A stretch of DNA of 64,000 nucleotides from Aurifilum marmelostoma (taxonomy: Eukaryota > Ascomycota > Sordariomycetes > Diaporthales > Cryphonectriaceae): the NCBI GenBank assembly GCA_027559495.1, contig JAMXSV010000003.1, positions 1,798,001-1,862,000 of the forward strand, in the 5' to 3' direction. Of this stretch, positions 1-12,490 are shown one piece after another; within the stretch, counting starts at the first letter, position 1, and every line of letters starts with the position of its first letter. The position numbers and the translations under genes are program-made. The notes beneath the pieces were generated by a model, which was not told the DNA's origin, did no database searches, and worked only from the letters and a program-made list of their open reading frames with translations.

Positions 1-667
1 CCTCATATTGGGGACCGAGGGCGAGACAAACGTACAAAAGCTCTCCACGGCACATCTCCAGCGCATTCTGCAAGCTGGGATCGCCGTCAGGCTCTTTATC
101 CTTCTCGAGCTCCCTCAGCCTGTCTATGAGCACGGCCGGGTTGCCGCTCATCTCTGACACCCTCTTCGCAAGACCCTGTCGCATCATTATGATACCCATC
201 TGCGAGATGGGGTTCTGTTCAAAATATTCACGCACGAATTCCACCGAGTAGCTCATCATCAGCCTGAAGCGGTTGGGAAGGAGGTCCTTCTCCATCATCG
301 CAAAGGACATGTCGAGCACCAGTACCAAATGCCGTATGATGCCACGCTGTAGAGGGGTCGTGTCGCGGAGCAGGCGGCGGCGCTTCTCAGCCTCGAGCAG
401 GGCGGTAAGTGAGACATTCCCTTCCTCGTCCTCGGGGACGTCCCATGTGAACTTGCCCTCCTCCCATGCCGCACGTGTCCGGTTGTTTTTTCTGCGATCG
501 CGTCCGTGCCTGATGCCGCCGCCACCATGGGATCGAGATTGGAGTCGTCCGCCGTGCCTCGGGACATCGATTCCGCTGTTGCGGTCAGCACCGCTGGTTA
601 CGCGGTGGTCGTCGAGGTCATCGTCAGAGTAGTTGTCCATGTATTCGCCATCGCTGTCGTCGGCCAT
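1..667 (-). CDS. SSL1: TFIIH core subunit SSL1 (p44/GTF2H2 homologue), 5' part only
   Basis: Reading leftward from the ATG at 667 gives an uninterrupted frame of 210 codons. An acidic N-terminus starting MADDSDGEYMDNYSDDD leads into the family's conserved WD-V-P-EDEEG block (about residues 75-83). A von Willebrand A-type domain follows from about residue 112, with LVLVLDMSFAM in the metal-site position and the family pattern NRF...YSVEFVREYFEQNPISQ. SSL1 belongs to the TFIIH core, where it binds and stimulates the XPD/RAD3 helicase in transcription initiation and nucleotide-excision repair in the nucleus. At 35-30 the minus strand reads GTACGT, a good splice donor, and the frame stops resembling the family there. 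I therefore infer that exon 1 is 667-36 (phase 2) and that an intron continues off the window. The RING-like C-terminus is not present here. Confidence 0.9.
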   Translation of the reverse strand, partial: MADDSDGEYMDNYSDDDLDDHRVTSGADRNSGIDVPRHGGRLQSRSHGGGGIRHGRDRRKNNRTRAAWEEGKFTWDVPEDEEGNVSLTALLEAEKRRRLLRDTTPLQRGIIRHLVLVLDMSFAMMEKDLLPNRFRLMMSYSVEFVREYFEQNPISQMGIIMMRQGLAKRVSEMSGNPAVLIDRLRELEKDKEPDGDPSLQNALEMCRGELLYVCLALGPQYE

Positions 668-2312
668 GATGGTTCGGGCTGGACCCTGCTATTACCTTGG
701 ACTTGTGTGCTGAGAAAGACAGGCTGCGCTTCTATGTTTTCGGGTTCGCTGCTGGCGTGTGAAAGAGCGTAACTCCCGACCAGGTCTGAAGGAAGGGAAA
801 GGTCGGAGCTGGTGGGCGAAGAGTGCAAAAGAAAGAATGACGGACGACTTTTTGGCGTCGACTTGGGCCCTCAAGGCTGAAGTGGAAGCTACAGCTTAGT
901 GGCAGCCGCGCCGTTTGCGTGGGGCAGACCGCCCAATGACGCTCCCTACCAATCCCGCCAACCCCAAAGTAATCCCTACCCACAGCAGTAGCTCTTACGG
1001 GGGATCCACCCACCCGGAACTTGGACTCAGTTAGCCTAAACCCGCACTATCATCAACACTCTTTGGCTTCTTCAGGAAACCTGACCACCACAAGTCCGCC
1101 ATGAGAGTCTCTTTTCAGTGAAGTTAACCCTTGTATGTTTCTCTCAAAAGAAGACATGAGATGAAATGAAAATCGTCCCAACGATATTTGGTTCAAACAA
1201 GTAAGGTAACCACAGCTTGAAGTTTCATAAGGTCTCAAAGTCCACAGCCGCGGCTCTCGAATTGAGAAAGGCCTTGAACTTTAGAAGACATCGGATTGAA
1301 TTATTTCTCCACACGGAATTTGATGGCCCAGCAGAGGGGGAAGAGCGGAAAACAAAACGCAAGAGGTGGGTACTACTAGTTGATGGTCAATAATAGTCTA
1401 GTGTACATTGAGTCTGCCAAGGTCTCCTCTTAAGCACTGTAGACCTCGAGAATTGTCTCCTTCAACTGTGCCTACACATACTTACCGTCTAGAAAACGCT
1501 GCATAATCTTTGTCATTACAACTGCTGAGGGAATGCACATTGCAATTGTTCACCCCATGAGTATTCTTTGACTGAGAACTGTCCAGCCAACTGTACCTAG
1601 GTGGCAAAAGAGTGGGAGACTCTTCCCGACTTCTCAGAATCAACACACGCTGAGATCATGCTGCGTGCCAGACTTCGCGACCTCACTGCTTGAGAAGATC
1701 CTTTCCTTGCCACAGTCCTGGAGTTACATTTGTCAATTTTCGTAACCCGCAGTCTTCACAAATTTATCGCGACGCTTCGGTCCGGTCCAAGAATGAGACC
1801 CCGCTGGGAAATGCATGACAGTATCAGCCTACGCGCCTACGACAGGGCTCGAATCCTCTGATATGCAAAATGCCAAGCTCCTCTCGGAGACGTGCATAAT
1901 TTGAACGTGCATGCGTCTCAGCAGGCCAACAGAGCGCTTAGTGGGGTCCCATCATTGGTCTCTGATGACTCCTGTGCTATATGGGGCCTCCGGCAAAGGG
2001 CAGCATTGTGGGCCAAGTCTCCGCAAAGCCTCGCTCAACGAATGCTTATAGTGGGCTGTGCCTCGTCCTCACTGCCGCAGCCTCTGGATGTTAGATCCAG
2101 CGTGCAACAATTTAATAGATGATCTCTTCAGAAACCGTTTCGAAGTTGCTCGCGACCATGTCCTCGTACGCTGGTTCACGGTTTGCTTAGGCTGTCATCG
2201 ACGTTTTGAAAGCGACGTAAAGTATACTGCTGAGCATCCGCGGGCAGGTGTTTGGCTGAGAGCAACTGTGCCGCCGAGAGTCATTGCAGAGCCAACTTGA
2301 TTGTTTCCATCC
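668..2312. other. Intergenic between SSL1 and the NLR gene
   Basis: About 1.6 kb between two divergently transcribed genes. I see no conserved protein frame, tRNA or repeat in it. The stretch about 1250-1770 is noticeably richer in A/T than its surroundings. The ORFs that cross the region are short and have no recognisable composition. It should hold the promoters of SSL1 (leftward) and of the NLR gene (rightward). Confidence 0.6.
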
Positions 2313-5300
2313 ATGGCTTCTCACCAGGAGGTCTCCCTCTCTCGGGCAACCTCGACTTCCTTCACCAGGTCATTCCTGAGCCGCGCCCTGACACGACGTG
2401 GTACAAGTGATGTCGATGAGGTGACTGCGCCTAAAGGTCCATTAGGACTTACAACACTCCACAACCCCGGCCCAGACCACCACGCAGTTGCGGATATTGT
2501 ATTTGTGCATGGTCTCAACGGCGGAAGTCACAGCACCTGGAGCCGAGGGAATAAGTCATCGCATTTTTGGCCTGGGGAGTGGCTCCCTTTAGATGATGCC
2601 TTCCATGATGTTAGGATACATACATTCGGGTATCCGGCTGCCGTCAACAGCTCCTCAATCCTCAATGTTCATGATTTCGCGAGATCCTTACTCGGCGCAG
2701 TCAAGGATTCCCCATCCATGAATTGTGGCCCACCAGTGAGTCCTTTCCACGGCTATCTGTCCGTCATATCAAGCACATTATGTCTTGGGTGCTCTTGATC
2801 CTCTTAGCAGTTGACTTTGACTCACGCTTTGCAAAACAGCCACGCTTGATCTTCGTCGCCCATAGTATGGGGGGGCTCGTCGTTAAAAAGGCGTATATCC
2901 TCGGACATAACGAGCCTGAGTTCCAGCCTATCGTCGATCGTGTTGCATCCATTGTGTTTCTGGGGACGCCTCACCAGGGCGCCGCGATTGCTGAGACACT
3001 CGCTCGTCTGGCAACACTTGTGGGTGGCAGACCATTTATCGACGACTTACTGCCGCAGTCGCCAATGCTGCAGTTGATCAACGAGGAATTTCCCAAAGTT
3101 GCGCATAAGATCCAGCTTATGTCGTTCTTTGAGACCAGACCGATGAACGTGGGCCCGGTGAAGGCCATGATCGTCGAGAAGACAAGTGCCGTCATGAATC
3201 TCCCAAACGAACGAAGGACCTTGCTCGACGCAAATCATCGCAACGTCGCCATGTTTGTCTCGCCAAATGACCCGGCTTTTATCACTGTCCGGAATGCATT
3301 AGTCACAATCATCTCCTCGCATCGAGACACGGCGCTGATGCACAAGAAGTCGGTGGCACAGCAAGACCGAGTATCTTTGGACAAATTTCTCGGCATCACA
3401 AGCGCACCCGAGGATGACGTTACAACGCAAGATGTCCTTCGGCTTCCGGGAACTTGCGAATGGCTTGTCCGAAAAGACTGGTACCAATCTTGGAAGCAAT
3501 CTCTGGACTCGTCCCTACTCTGGCTGCGTGGTCGTCCGGGTCAGGGTAAAAGTGTTTTGGCCGGCTATGCGGTCAACGATGTACGGGACGTGGGAAAAGA
3601 CTGTTGCTTCTACTTTTTCCAGAAGTCCGACAGAACCAAATCTAGCCCAGGAGTGTTCTTGCGGTCCATGGCCTGGCAGATGGCGATGCTGCACCCCGAG
3701 ATATTTTCCAGACTCCGAGAGCTCTCGCTGGAGGGACGCGAGGCTCCACTCGATGAGTTCGATTTCAACGGGACCTGGAGGAGGGTCTACTCCTCGGGCA
3801 TTCTCAAGATTAGACTGCATCGTCCCCAGGTCTGGATCATCGACTCCCTGGATGAATGTGAGAACAGCTTGGAAGTGATGAGCTTTTTGGCACGCATACA
3901 GGAGCAGTGGCCGTTGTTAATCTTCATCACATCACGAGATCTCGCCGTGACCCATATGGGCAGGACAAACTCCCGAACCGAAATCGTCAGCCACACAATA
4001 CCGGACAAAGACAGCATGGATGACATCAGTTTACTCCTCGAGTCGAATCTCGGCCTCTTGCCTTGTCCATCCTCAGAAAAGTGGCCAACTCGGACAGAAA
4101 TGGCATCCCAAATCGTGAGAAACTCTGGTGGTTGCTTCCTGTGGGCTTCTTTGATATGCTCAGAGCTGCGCGAAGTTACGAGTGAGAGGGAGATTGAAGA
4201 AGTGCTGGAGAGCGTTCCCTGTGATATGGATGCCTTGTACACCAAGATTCTCAATGACATGGCCAAGGCACGATTTGGCAAGGACCTCGCAAAAGCCTTG
4301 ATCACATGGACGACCTATGCGTTCCGGCCTATATCGGCCTCCGAGCTCCAGGAGCCTATCGAGTTGGATCTCGATGACAGGATCGACAATATCGAGCGGG
4401 CCATCGCCAAATGCTGTGGCAATCTCATATATGTGGACACTCACAACAAAATTCAACTCGTTCACTCGACAGCCAGAGAGTTTCTGACCACAGGACGCAT
4501 TCAGTCAGACTTCATTGTGTCAAAGGCAGAGGGCCATCGCCGGCTGGCCAAAGTCTGCCTCGAATTTCTCATCGCCAAGAGTATATCTACATCAAGCAGG
4601 TCTAGATCGGACCAAAATCTGAAAAATGCACAGAGTCCCTTGGGCGATGGGTCTCGTCCGAGAAGACTTGGCCTGAACTCGCAAGTCAAACACATCTATC
4701 GAGGCTCGAGCTCACCAACTGTCGAGTTTTACGAACGCCCGTTCACTGCATACGCAAGCAATTATGTCTTCCAACACGTGGAAATGACATCTCCTGCCGA
4801 CGAAGAAATTCTGGGCCTATTGTCACAATTCTTGACTGATGGAAGCGTCCTACGATGGATTGAAACTATTGCTACTCGAGGCCATCTCCAAACAGTCTTC
4901 CAAGCTGGGAGGACGCTAAGTGCGCTATCCAGCCGGGCAAGGCAGTCACAACCACAAGGCCCTCTTGGTGACAACGAAAGGCTATTCATGATGGAAAGAT
5001 GGGGTGATGACCTGGTCCACATAGTGACCAAATTCTCCGGCCTGCTCCAGTCCTCCCCTCAGTCCATCCATCGTCTCATACCACCTTTTTGCCCACCAGA
5101 CTCGGCTATCCGCCAGCAGTTTTCCAGGCCCTATCGAGGACTAGATATCTTGGGTTTGTCTCCTCGAGGCTGGGATGATTGCATAGCCACAATCTCTTAT
5201 CCGCAAGAGATGTGGCCGAACACAATCGCAGTCTGTCCAGGGCTTTTCGCCGTTGGCATGGCAAATGCTCAAGGAGATACGAAGGTATACGGCGATTCTA

Positions 5301-7348
5301 TCTTTGATGAGGTGTACAGTCTATCCCATGGTGAGCGAGTATGTCACTTGGCCTTTGCAAACAGCGGTCAATACCTGGCTTCATCTGGGGATAGCCTCGT
5401 GAAGATATGGACAATGGCAAGAGGACAGGAGGTCGCCAACATCGAGACAACGTCACCTTGTCTGGCCATGCAATTTTCAGAAGACGATACGATACTTCGA
5501 GTGGTGACGAGACAGAACCAACTGATCGAATTCGACCTCCTGGAGAAGAAACTCCTCCGTGAACAGCCGACCAGTTGGGAAGCGGACCTCGAAGAAAGGA
5601 TGCAAGCTCGAACGCCAACGACCCTGGCTTTTGGATCAGCGACAGGGCTCTTGGCTATTATATATCGAGGCGAAAGTATTGTACTTTGGGACTTTCTTGA
5701 AGACTGCATCTACGATATGTATGAGAAGGAGACAGGGTCGGTTGCCGTCCACGGCTCGCACAACATGGGTCATGGGATGACGACGGTGGCATCCATCACC
5801 TTCAGCGATGCCATTGGTACGACTTTGCTAGCAGCAGCATACACTGACGGGGATCTCGTCGTCTACGACACAGTCAGTGGAGATGTCATGGCGACGGTGG
5901 AAGCCGTCTATATCCATGTCGTTGCGTCGACTCCCGACGGCCGGACACTTGCTGGAGTTGATTCTCGTGGCAATCTCACCTTGTTTGACTTCAAGACCTT
6001 GCAGACACTCTGCCGAATAAAACTGGATAGATGCATTGTCCCTGAGGCTCTCACTTTTACAGCTGACAGCCTCCGACTCATCGAGATCCGCGAGCAGCAG
6101 TGCCGGATCTGGGAGCCGCCCGTGCTCTTGCGAACCAATGTCAAGGAGGATGACGAGTTCATCGATACGGTCTCGTTCGCAATAGCGCCTCATCAATTGG
6201 AACAAGAGGCAAACATGTTGGAGCGCACCGACATCACAACCATCACATGCTGCAAAGTGTCAGGGGCCGTCTTCTACGGCACCGAGGAGGGTTGCGTTTA
6301 TGCTTGCGATGTTGCGGCAAACGGCGAGCCAGTGGCCCAACAAGTTTTTACGCAGACTTGCAGTTGTGCGATAAGTGTACTTCATTTTGATGAAACGGGC
6401 TCTGTGCTGACCTGCGGCGACCGGTCAAGCTGGATCACCTCGCGAAAGATGCTGCGACACAAGATGCTAGGACAGCAGGCCTCATGGGAAGCTGCCAGCC
6501 CGTTCGTGGAGATCAAAGCAACGGAACACTGTCATGACTATCTCAGGGGGGCGATCCTGTCGGAGAAGCACTCGAGGCTGCTCCTGCTCACAGACCATTT
6601 TTTCACATTGAAGGAGTTCTCTGATGAGGGACCTACTACAAAGTCACGACTTGAGGCCGACAAGGAGAGCCAGTGGTTGAGTCACCCAAGCCAGGCGGAG
6701 TGCATTCTTCGCGTTTCGAAGTCTCGGTTCGAGATCTACTCCTGGACGGACCTGCAACTCTTGAGCACGGTCTCTATGACAGCCGAGGCCAGCTTCGACG
6801 GTCTAGCTTCGCTGCATCACACGCCTTATATCGCCACGATCTCTATGGCACTTCATTCTTATGGTGAAAGTGGCTCACACAACCACGGGCCCTTCTCGGC
6901 GGTCCAAATATGGGACAGCAGAGACTTGGAGACAGAATCTAGCAGTCCAACCCCCGTTCACCGACTCGACCAAGGTGTAGCCGAGCAGATCGAGCTGGTC
7001 ATCGGGGGCTTCGGAACTCGGATGATTGTGTACACGACAGACCATTGGATCGCCTCCGTTGACCTGCATGCACCAGAGCGTGGCGCGCCAACGGGACCGC
7101 CTCTGGTGCGCCACTTCTTCATGCCCAACGACTGGGTCGCCGTGGGCCACAGGGAGCTTCTCTTCGGGGTCGGTCGGTCTGGCGAGATTGTGTTTGCTAA
7201 GCAGTCGGAGCTGGCTGTCATCAGGCGCGGGCTGGAGGTCACGGACAGTGGTGGGAGTTTCAACCCGCGGCGCAGGCGGATAGACACAGGCCGCAGAGGC
7301 TCAACGTCTCTGGGAGCTACAAGAGCGGGCCTGTCATCGAAGGAGTAG
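2313..7348 (+). CDS. NLR-like STAND receptor: lipase-like hydrolase - NACHT - degenerate WD40
   Basis: Exons 2313-2735 and 2840-7348 (104-bp GTGAGT...CAG intron, phase 0) give 1643 residues. Residues about 60-350 form an alpha/beta-hydrolase of the kind found at the N-terminus of fungal NLRs (SesB-like): VFVHGLNGG, nucleophile elbow AHSMGG with Ser150, FLGTPHQG, and a late NHRNVAMF block that probably holds the catalytic His. A NACHT NTPase follows, with Walker A GRPGQGKS (372-379) and Walker B VWIIDSLDEC (472-481). The C-terminal part, about 1000 residues, contains weak WD40-like blades (VKIWTMARG, IVLWDF, LVVYDTVSG, LTLFDF, VQIWDSRD). Such proteins are cytosolic STAND sensors linked in other fungi to heterokaryon incompatibility and programmed cell death. 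That role is inferred here from architecture. The blades are divergent, unlike the near-identical repeats of fast-evolving NLRs. An in-frame TTG at 2301 is not used; ATG 2313 is chosen. Confidence 0.88.
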
Positions 7349-9440
7349 AGAGCGACGGTGCTGGTGTAGTCTTGTTGAGATGGAACAGATCGAGTCATTG
7401 CCAAACTTTCTTGAAAACATACCTGGTTAACATCACTGAAATCCGGAAAGACCTTCCACCTAGTAATTCTCGTCCGAGCTTGAGTTACCGACAAGTGTGA
7501 ACGCTATCGAAAGCTATAAGAGCCGGAATGGACTTCATAGTGTGTGTCGAGGTGAGACTGCGTCACACATCCCTAGCCGAACCGATAAGCACGTTCTCGT
7601 TCCCACACTGTTGACACTGATGGGGATTCTGACCCGGCATCAGATGGTGTGTAGTCAGGCAGCCATGTGCGGTGACAGTCCCTCTTCTCGTTCAGAAGCA
7701 GCCATACGAAGGAGGCTTGGCGGCTTCTGCCCGAGCATCTCACGTGCCTGATCACTAGCTGAGAGGACTCAGGAGAAGGAGAGCCTATGGTTTGCTGCGG
7801 ACGAGATACTAGTGAGACAGCTCGTCCGTTCCGCGCCGTGATCAATGCAAGACCACAATCCTGCCAAGCCAACAGTGGTGTTGACCCGCGAGCAAATCAA
7901 TGGTGCGCCGGGACAGAACCTACCAACGTCCAGCCAGGGGGGCCTCCACCACACGAGTTTCTGCACAAATGTACGCCACCGGCATGGTCAGGTCAGCAGC
8001 ATATTCGGGCTGGGTACTGCTTACTGGGATGTCATGTAACCCCAGTCCCCCTCCCACCCCCGTTGGACGTTGCAGACAAGAGTTGTGTGGTTGCACTACA
8101 TCGGCAGGGGCAGTCGGGCGTTGCTGGCTCAGGACATTGCATGAACAGAACTCGAGCGAAGGGGCCCGAGCTGCAGGAAAAGTGTCATCCTAAGCTGGAG
8201 ACCTGCAGCCAGCCATACGTAGTGCGTAGGTAAGTATGTACAGTCATCATGCGATGATTGCGGGTTTGCGACCTCGAGCTGGACGTGTGTTCACAGCGGG
8301 TTGGTTCTTCCGAGACCCATCTGCAGCAGGAAAGGGACGAGATAGGCTTTCCCAGGCATCATCGTCATTGATGGAGGGAAGAAAGATAGAGAGAGGGATG
8401 AATCGTGATGGCGATCGTGGGATCGGACGGCAGAATGCTGTCACCTTGCAGACATGCAGCGTGCAGAGAGGTTGCATTAGATTCATAAGCCACTTAAGTA
8501 CGTCCGTACGATGTCCAAGCCACCAAGACTGAACCTGGGAGCACATCAGTGGATGAGTGCCTGCCAACGCATAAGTACGCCGTGTCATGATTGGCTCCCC
8601 GGCTGCGAGCCGACTGCTCCATTTCCTGGAGGTCTCCTGCCGGCTAGCGCACCCGCCCATGATCCGCCCCGGTGTGCTCTGGAGGCCCTTGCGCAACCCT
8701 GCACGCCTCTGGCCTCTGGCCCTGGAATATGGGGGTGGTGATGTACTGTGTGGTACTACGCAGTACAGCGCTGCCCCCACTAAAAAAAAAAAAAAAAAAA
8801 GTTGCGCCACGGAGCTCCCCCCCCATAGCGCTGCAAGCTGCCAGCGGTGGGTACCTGGTGGCACTGTACGTGCTTCAGTCACGTCGCGGAACAAGAAGCA
8901 GGTACTGTATGTGCCTAATGTGACATGCGACATGCTGAATGTTAATTTTAACAGACAGCTTCACTCATATAAAGTTCTTCAGGCCCCGTCCAGGAGGCTG
9001 CTCGTCTGATCGAGAACGCTTCCGTCCTTACTCTTCTGTTCAGTCTTTCCACATCGAGATCCTGCACGACCCCAATAGCTCCGGAGAAGAAGAAGCACTG
9101 CGCTGAAGAGGGAGGGTTCTGCTGCGGCTTACATGTACACTGCACCAAAGCTACCCGCCGTACTATAGGGCGCGGGACCGACTGTGTACCAGAGCCTACT
9201 GCCGGACTACGGTGCACACTCTAGAGCTACCTTCCTGGTCAACCCTCAACTTTTTCCCTTCCCGATATTGGGTTCAGCTCGAACACCTACGCGGGCCATC
9301 TGCTCCCGCTCTTACACACCTACTCCGGTCTGATCTCTCTCCACCTCTACTCTGCGCTGCCACCGCCCGACAGCTATTACACCCAGACAGATTGCGCGCG
9401 CTCCACAGAGAGGGGGAAGAGGGAGAGACACGAGTCTATC
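7349..9440. other. Intergenic, 2.1 kb, no gene seen
   Basis: Lies between the NLR and CCCH genes. It has a poly-A run near 8782-8800 next to GTAC-rich sequence (8738-8770) and a C run at 8816-8824. The longest open frame here (minus strand, about 8247-8933) is low-complexity and passes through the poly-A run as poly-Phe, so I do not call it a gene. About 9200-9440, C/T-rich on the + strand, should be the promoter and leader of the CCCH gene. Confidence 0.55.
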
Positions 9441-11514
9441 ATGGATCGCGAAATCATGGAGGCCAACGGAGGCAACGATTTCTATGACCTCGTGTCGAGG
9501 TTCCAGCAGATGCAGGTGCAACGCGACTCCCACGACAAGCTGATCAAGGCATGTTCCCGCCTTTCCGTGCTCACCCAAAGCTCCTACTACCGCCACCACC
9601 ACCACCACCACCACTACTACCACTATAACTCCCAATTCCTCCCCCAAGACCCGAACCCAATATCTCGCCGCGATCCGTGTCGCACCTGACGAGGCATGTT
9701 GCTGACGATTGGCACCTGGTGGCCCTTTCTTGCAGGACCTCCTGATTTACGCTGAGCGTACCGAGTCAGCCCTCCGAGCAGAGAATGAAGTACTGCGAGA
9801 ACAGATTAGAGATGCCAACCTCGATCTCGCCGACGCCACGAAATCTAGGAGAGTTTTTCAGCAGCAGGTGGATGACCTGAAGCGTTCAATCGATTACATG
9901 TCCAGCGAAAATGCACATTTGAAGGTATAATCGAGCTCCGTAAAGGTCGAGTACCCGCGCTGAGACTTGCGCAGAATTACAATCCTTACGTTGTCGTCTT
10001 GATTGATGGCGACGGTTGTCATGTAAGTCGTGTCTGTCTACTTGGCGTGTCAAGTCAAAATATATATCTATATCTATACATATATTTATTTATATGGATA
10101 TTCTTATGTGTGTACTATGCGTGGACTGACCAGCCCGCTTGTCTTCTACATAGTTTCAAAAGCAATACATAGAAAGAGGTATGGAAGGCGGGAAGCAGGC
10201 CGCCTATGCTCTGAGGAATGCCATACTCAGAGAGTGCCATGACCAGATTGGCCATTTTGAGGTTATCACCAGGTTCATTGCCAATCTTTCCGGGTTGGCA
10301 ATGATCACCAGGGCAAGTGGCACCGTCGACCACGAGGCCACTTTCAAGGATTTTACGATAGGATTTACTCAGGGTATGGCATCCTTTGATTTTATTGATG
10401 TAGGTCCAGGAAAAGAACGGACAGACACCAAAATAAAAGGTGAGCGATCTATTTCAATCTCTCCATCCTGCGCCGGGACCATGTCCGCGGGCTCTGTATA
10501 CACATACCGCGCGCACACACCTGACACCAGACGCAGAGGCTATCAGGTGGCATCTTCGCAATCACAATTGTAAACAGATTGTGCTTGCGATATCTCACGA
10601 CTCTGGTTATGCTTCCTTCCTGGATGAGATCATCCGCGATGCAGAGAGCCGTCAACGTGTCACCATACTCGAAGGAGTCCCTACGCATAGGGACCTCCGG
10701 GCCACAAACCTCAACATCCTCAATCTCAACAATGAGTTGTTTCGTGCCGAGAAGCTCGTGGATCGACGCCTGTTAGACCCGACGCATTCTCCCGTGGCGT
10801 CGCCGGCGGTTGTCGCCGGGATGACACCGCTGCCGCCGCCAACTTCCACGGCTGCGCAAAGGAAACACAATGGAGTCAGCTCTCCAAATGGGACAGAGAA
10901 ATCACATGGGGCGAACGGAGCCAATGGTGGAGGGATCCCATCGTCGTATGCCACTGCGATCAAGAGTGCGACACCGCCTCCCCAGATCACTCTCCCGTTC
11001 CCGCCTAAGCAGACGAAGGCGGCGGCACCGGCGCGGCGGGAGAAGCCCAACCCCTGGAACCCCGGGCCGCGGGGCCTGGATCCTCCTCTTGAGGTCAACC
11101 AGAGTGCTCTGGACAATATCAAGAAACGAAAGGACAACAACAAGCTCTGCAATAACCATTATCTCCGGGGACCCTGTGCCAAGGGCGACGCGTGCTGCTT
11201 CGAACACAAATACCGACCGAATGAGGCGGAGAAGACTGCCATTGCGTTTCTGGCACGGCTCAACCCCTGCACTAACGGTCAGGATTGTGATGTTGGTGAT
11301 TGCATTTATGGCCATCATGTAGGTTCGCCCCGCTGCGTGTCTGCTGTCGGGTGAGAGCATCATGCGAAGGGGAAGGGAGCAGATCTAACCGCTCAAGCAG
11401 TGCCCCAGCACCCGGGACGGCCAGTGCACGCACCCGTTCTGCAAGTTCAGGACGTGGGAGCACCCTCCCAATACGAAATTCAAACCCACCTACCAGTATC
11501 TGGACGATGAATAA
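9441..11514 (+). CDS. CCCH zinc-finger protein with conserved IDGDG domain
   Basis: Six exons are inferred: 9441-9548, 9736-9924, 9975-10022, 10154-10439, 10537-11318 and 11401-11514, giving 508 residues with all phases consistent. The N-terminal third (about 15-99) is heptad-rich and probably a coiled coil (ERTESALRAENEVLREQIRD). A conserved domain follows that opens VVVLIDGDG (105-113) and carries AIRWHLRNHNCKQIVLAISHDSGYA. I believe this is the DUF7923-type domain that precedes CCCH fingers in Pezizomycotina; the name is from memory. A proline/alanine-rich linker leads to a first finger C-x8-C-x5-C-x3-H (C415, C424, C430, H434), a second C-x5-C-x4-C-x3-H (C455, C461, C466, H470), and a third Cys-rich segment (C472, C480, C485). 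The fingers suggest RNA binding. The biological role is unknown. Intron 1 appears to use a GC donor. Confidence 0.85.
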
Positions 11515-12490
11515 TAACGACCCGAAAGGCGTTTGTTTCTTTAAACATGACGGCATTGCGATGAAAATCACACCCAGCGACCCAGTCAATTTGCAAGGCG
11601 CTGAAGTTAGTATCATTTTATAGGAGATCTTTCTCCATCCTTCTGATAAGGTTTCCTGAGCCAGCTGGCGAATCAAAGCAGCAGCAACAACAACTTTTTA
11701 TGGCCTGAGGATGTCTCGCGTCAATATTCTTTCGAAGCACACCAGATCCAGCGAGCGATGAGCAACGGCCTAATCATGATGGGGAATGACGACCTCTTAT
11801 TTAAATTCTCCCGCCCCCCCCCCCCCTTTCTCACTTATACGTTTTTCTTCTTTGTTTCTTTCTTGTTCCCTCTTCGCAGAACTCGACAAAAACGAGGCGG
11901 TCTTTTTAATCTGAAGAAATAGCTATCGATCATAGTGGCAAATATGGTGGAAGTATCCTGACGATAGACTGTAATTGACTTTGAACTCTTCTCCTTGTCT
12001 GAAGAATCTCAAGACAAATATAAAAACTTGTCATCACAAGTGCAAATATTGTTCAGGAAGAACGTTGAATTCCGTGCCAAATTCGAGCGTGTTGATAGTG
12101 GATGTAGTATCGAGCTCTGGGCGGGTACCACCCCTGTCCCTCGGGTCATCACAGGTACTGTACTGGGCCCCTAACATGCCAGCGTTCCAGGCCCCAGCCA
12201 GCTACTGTAAGTACGTACATAGTGCCCTGCTACCCCACAGTGGTGGGAAGCAAAGCAGCAGCAGAAGCTTGAGCTGGTGTAGATCCCAGCTAAAAAGTGC
12301 TGAGCCCCACCTCAACTTCCCTCCACGTTGACCTCACCTTGTCGACACCGCAAGGGCAATCAACCAACCTCTCCTCCTCTCCCTCCTCTTTTTGTACTGG
12401 ACAACAACAACAAGAAGAAAAAACACTCTGAGAAATATCTGGACCATCAGCTTACCAGAGTCTGTACACACACACCCCACAACCACCATC
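11515..12490. other. Intergenic between the CCCH gene and SEC65
   Basis: Just under 1 kb. Contains a 14-C run (about 11814-11827), GTAC-rich sequence at 12150-12220, and a C/T-rich stretch at 12360-12390 followed by CAACAACAACAAG-type leader sequence directly before the SEC65 start, typical of a fungal 5' UTR. No further gene is visible. Confidence 0.55.

Noticed and set aside
1840..1870. tRNA B-box-like GGGCTCGAATCCT
   Set aside because: No T-stem, acceptor stem or A-box at the right spacing.
8247..8933. 228-codon minus-strand ORF between the NLR and CCCH genes
   Set aside because: Low-complexity translation, includes a poly-Phe block from a poly-A run, and lacks any domain.
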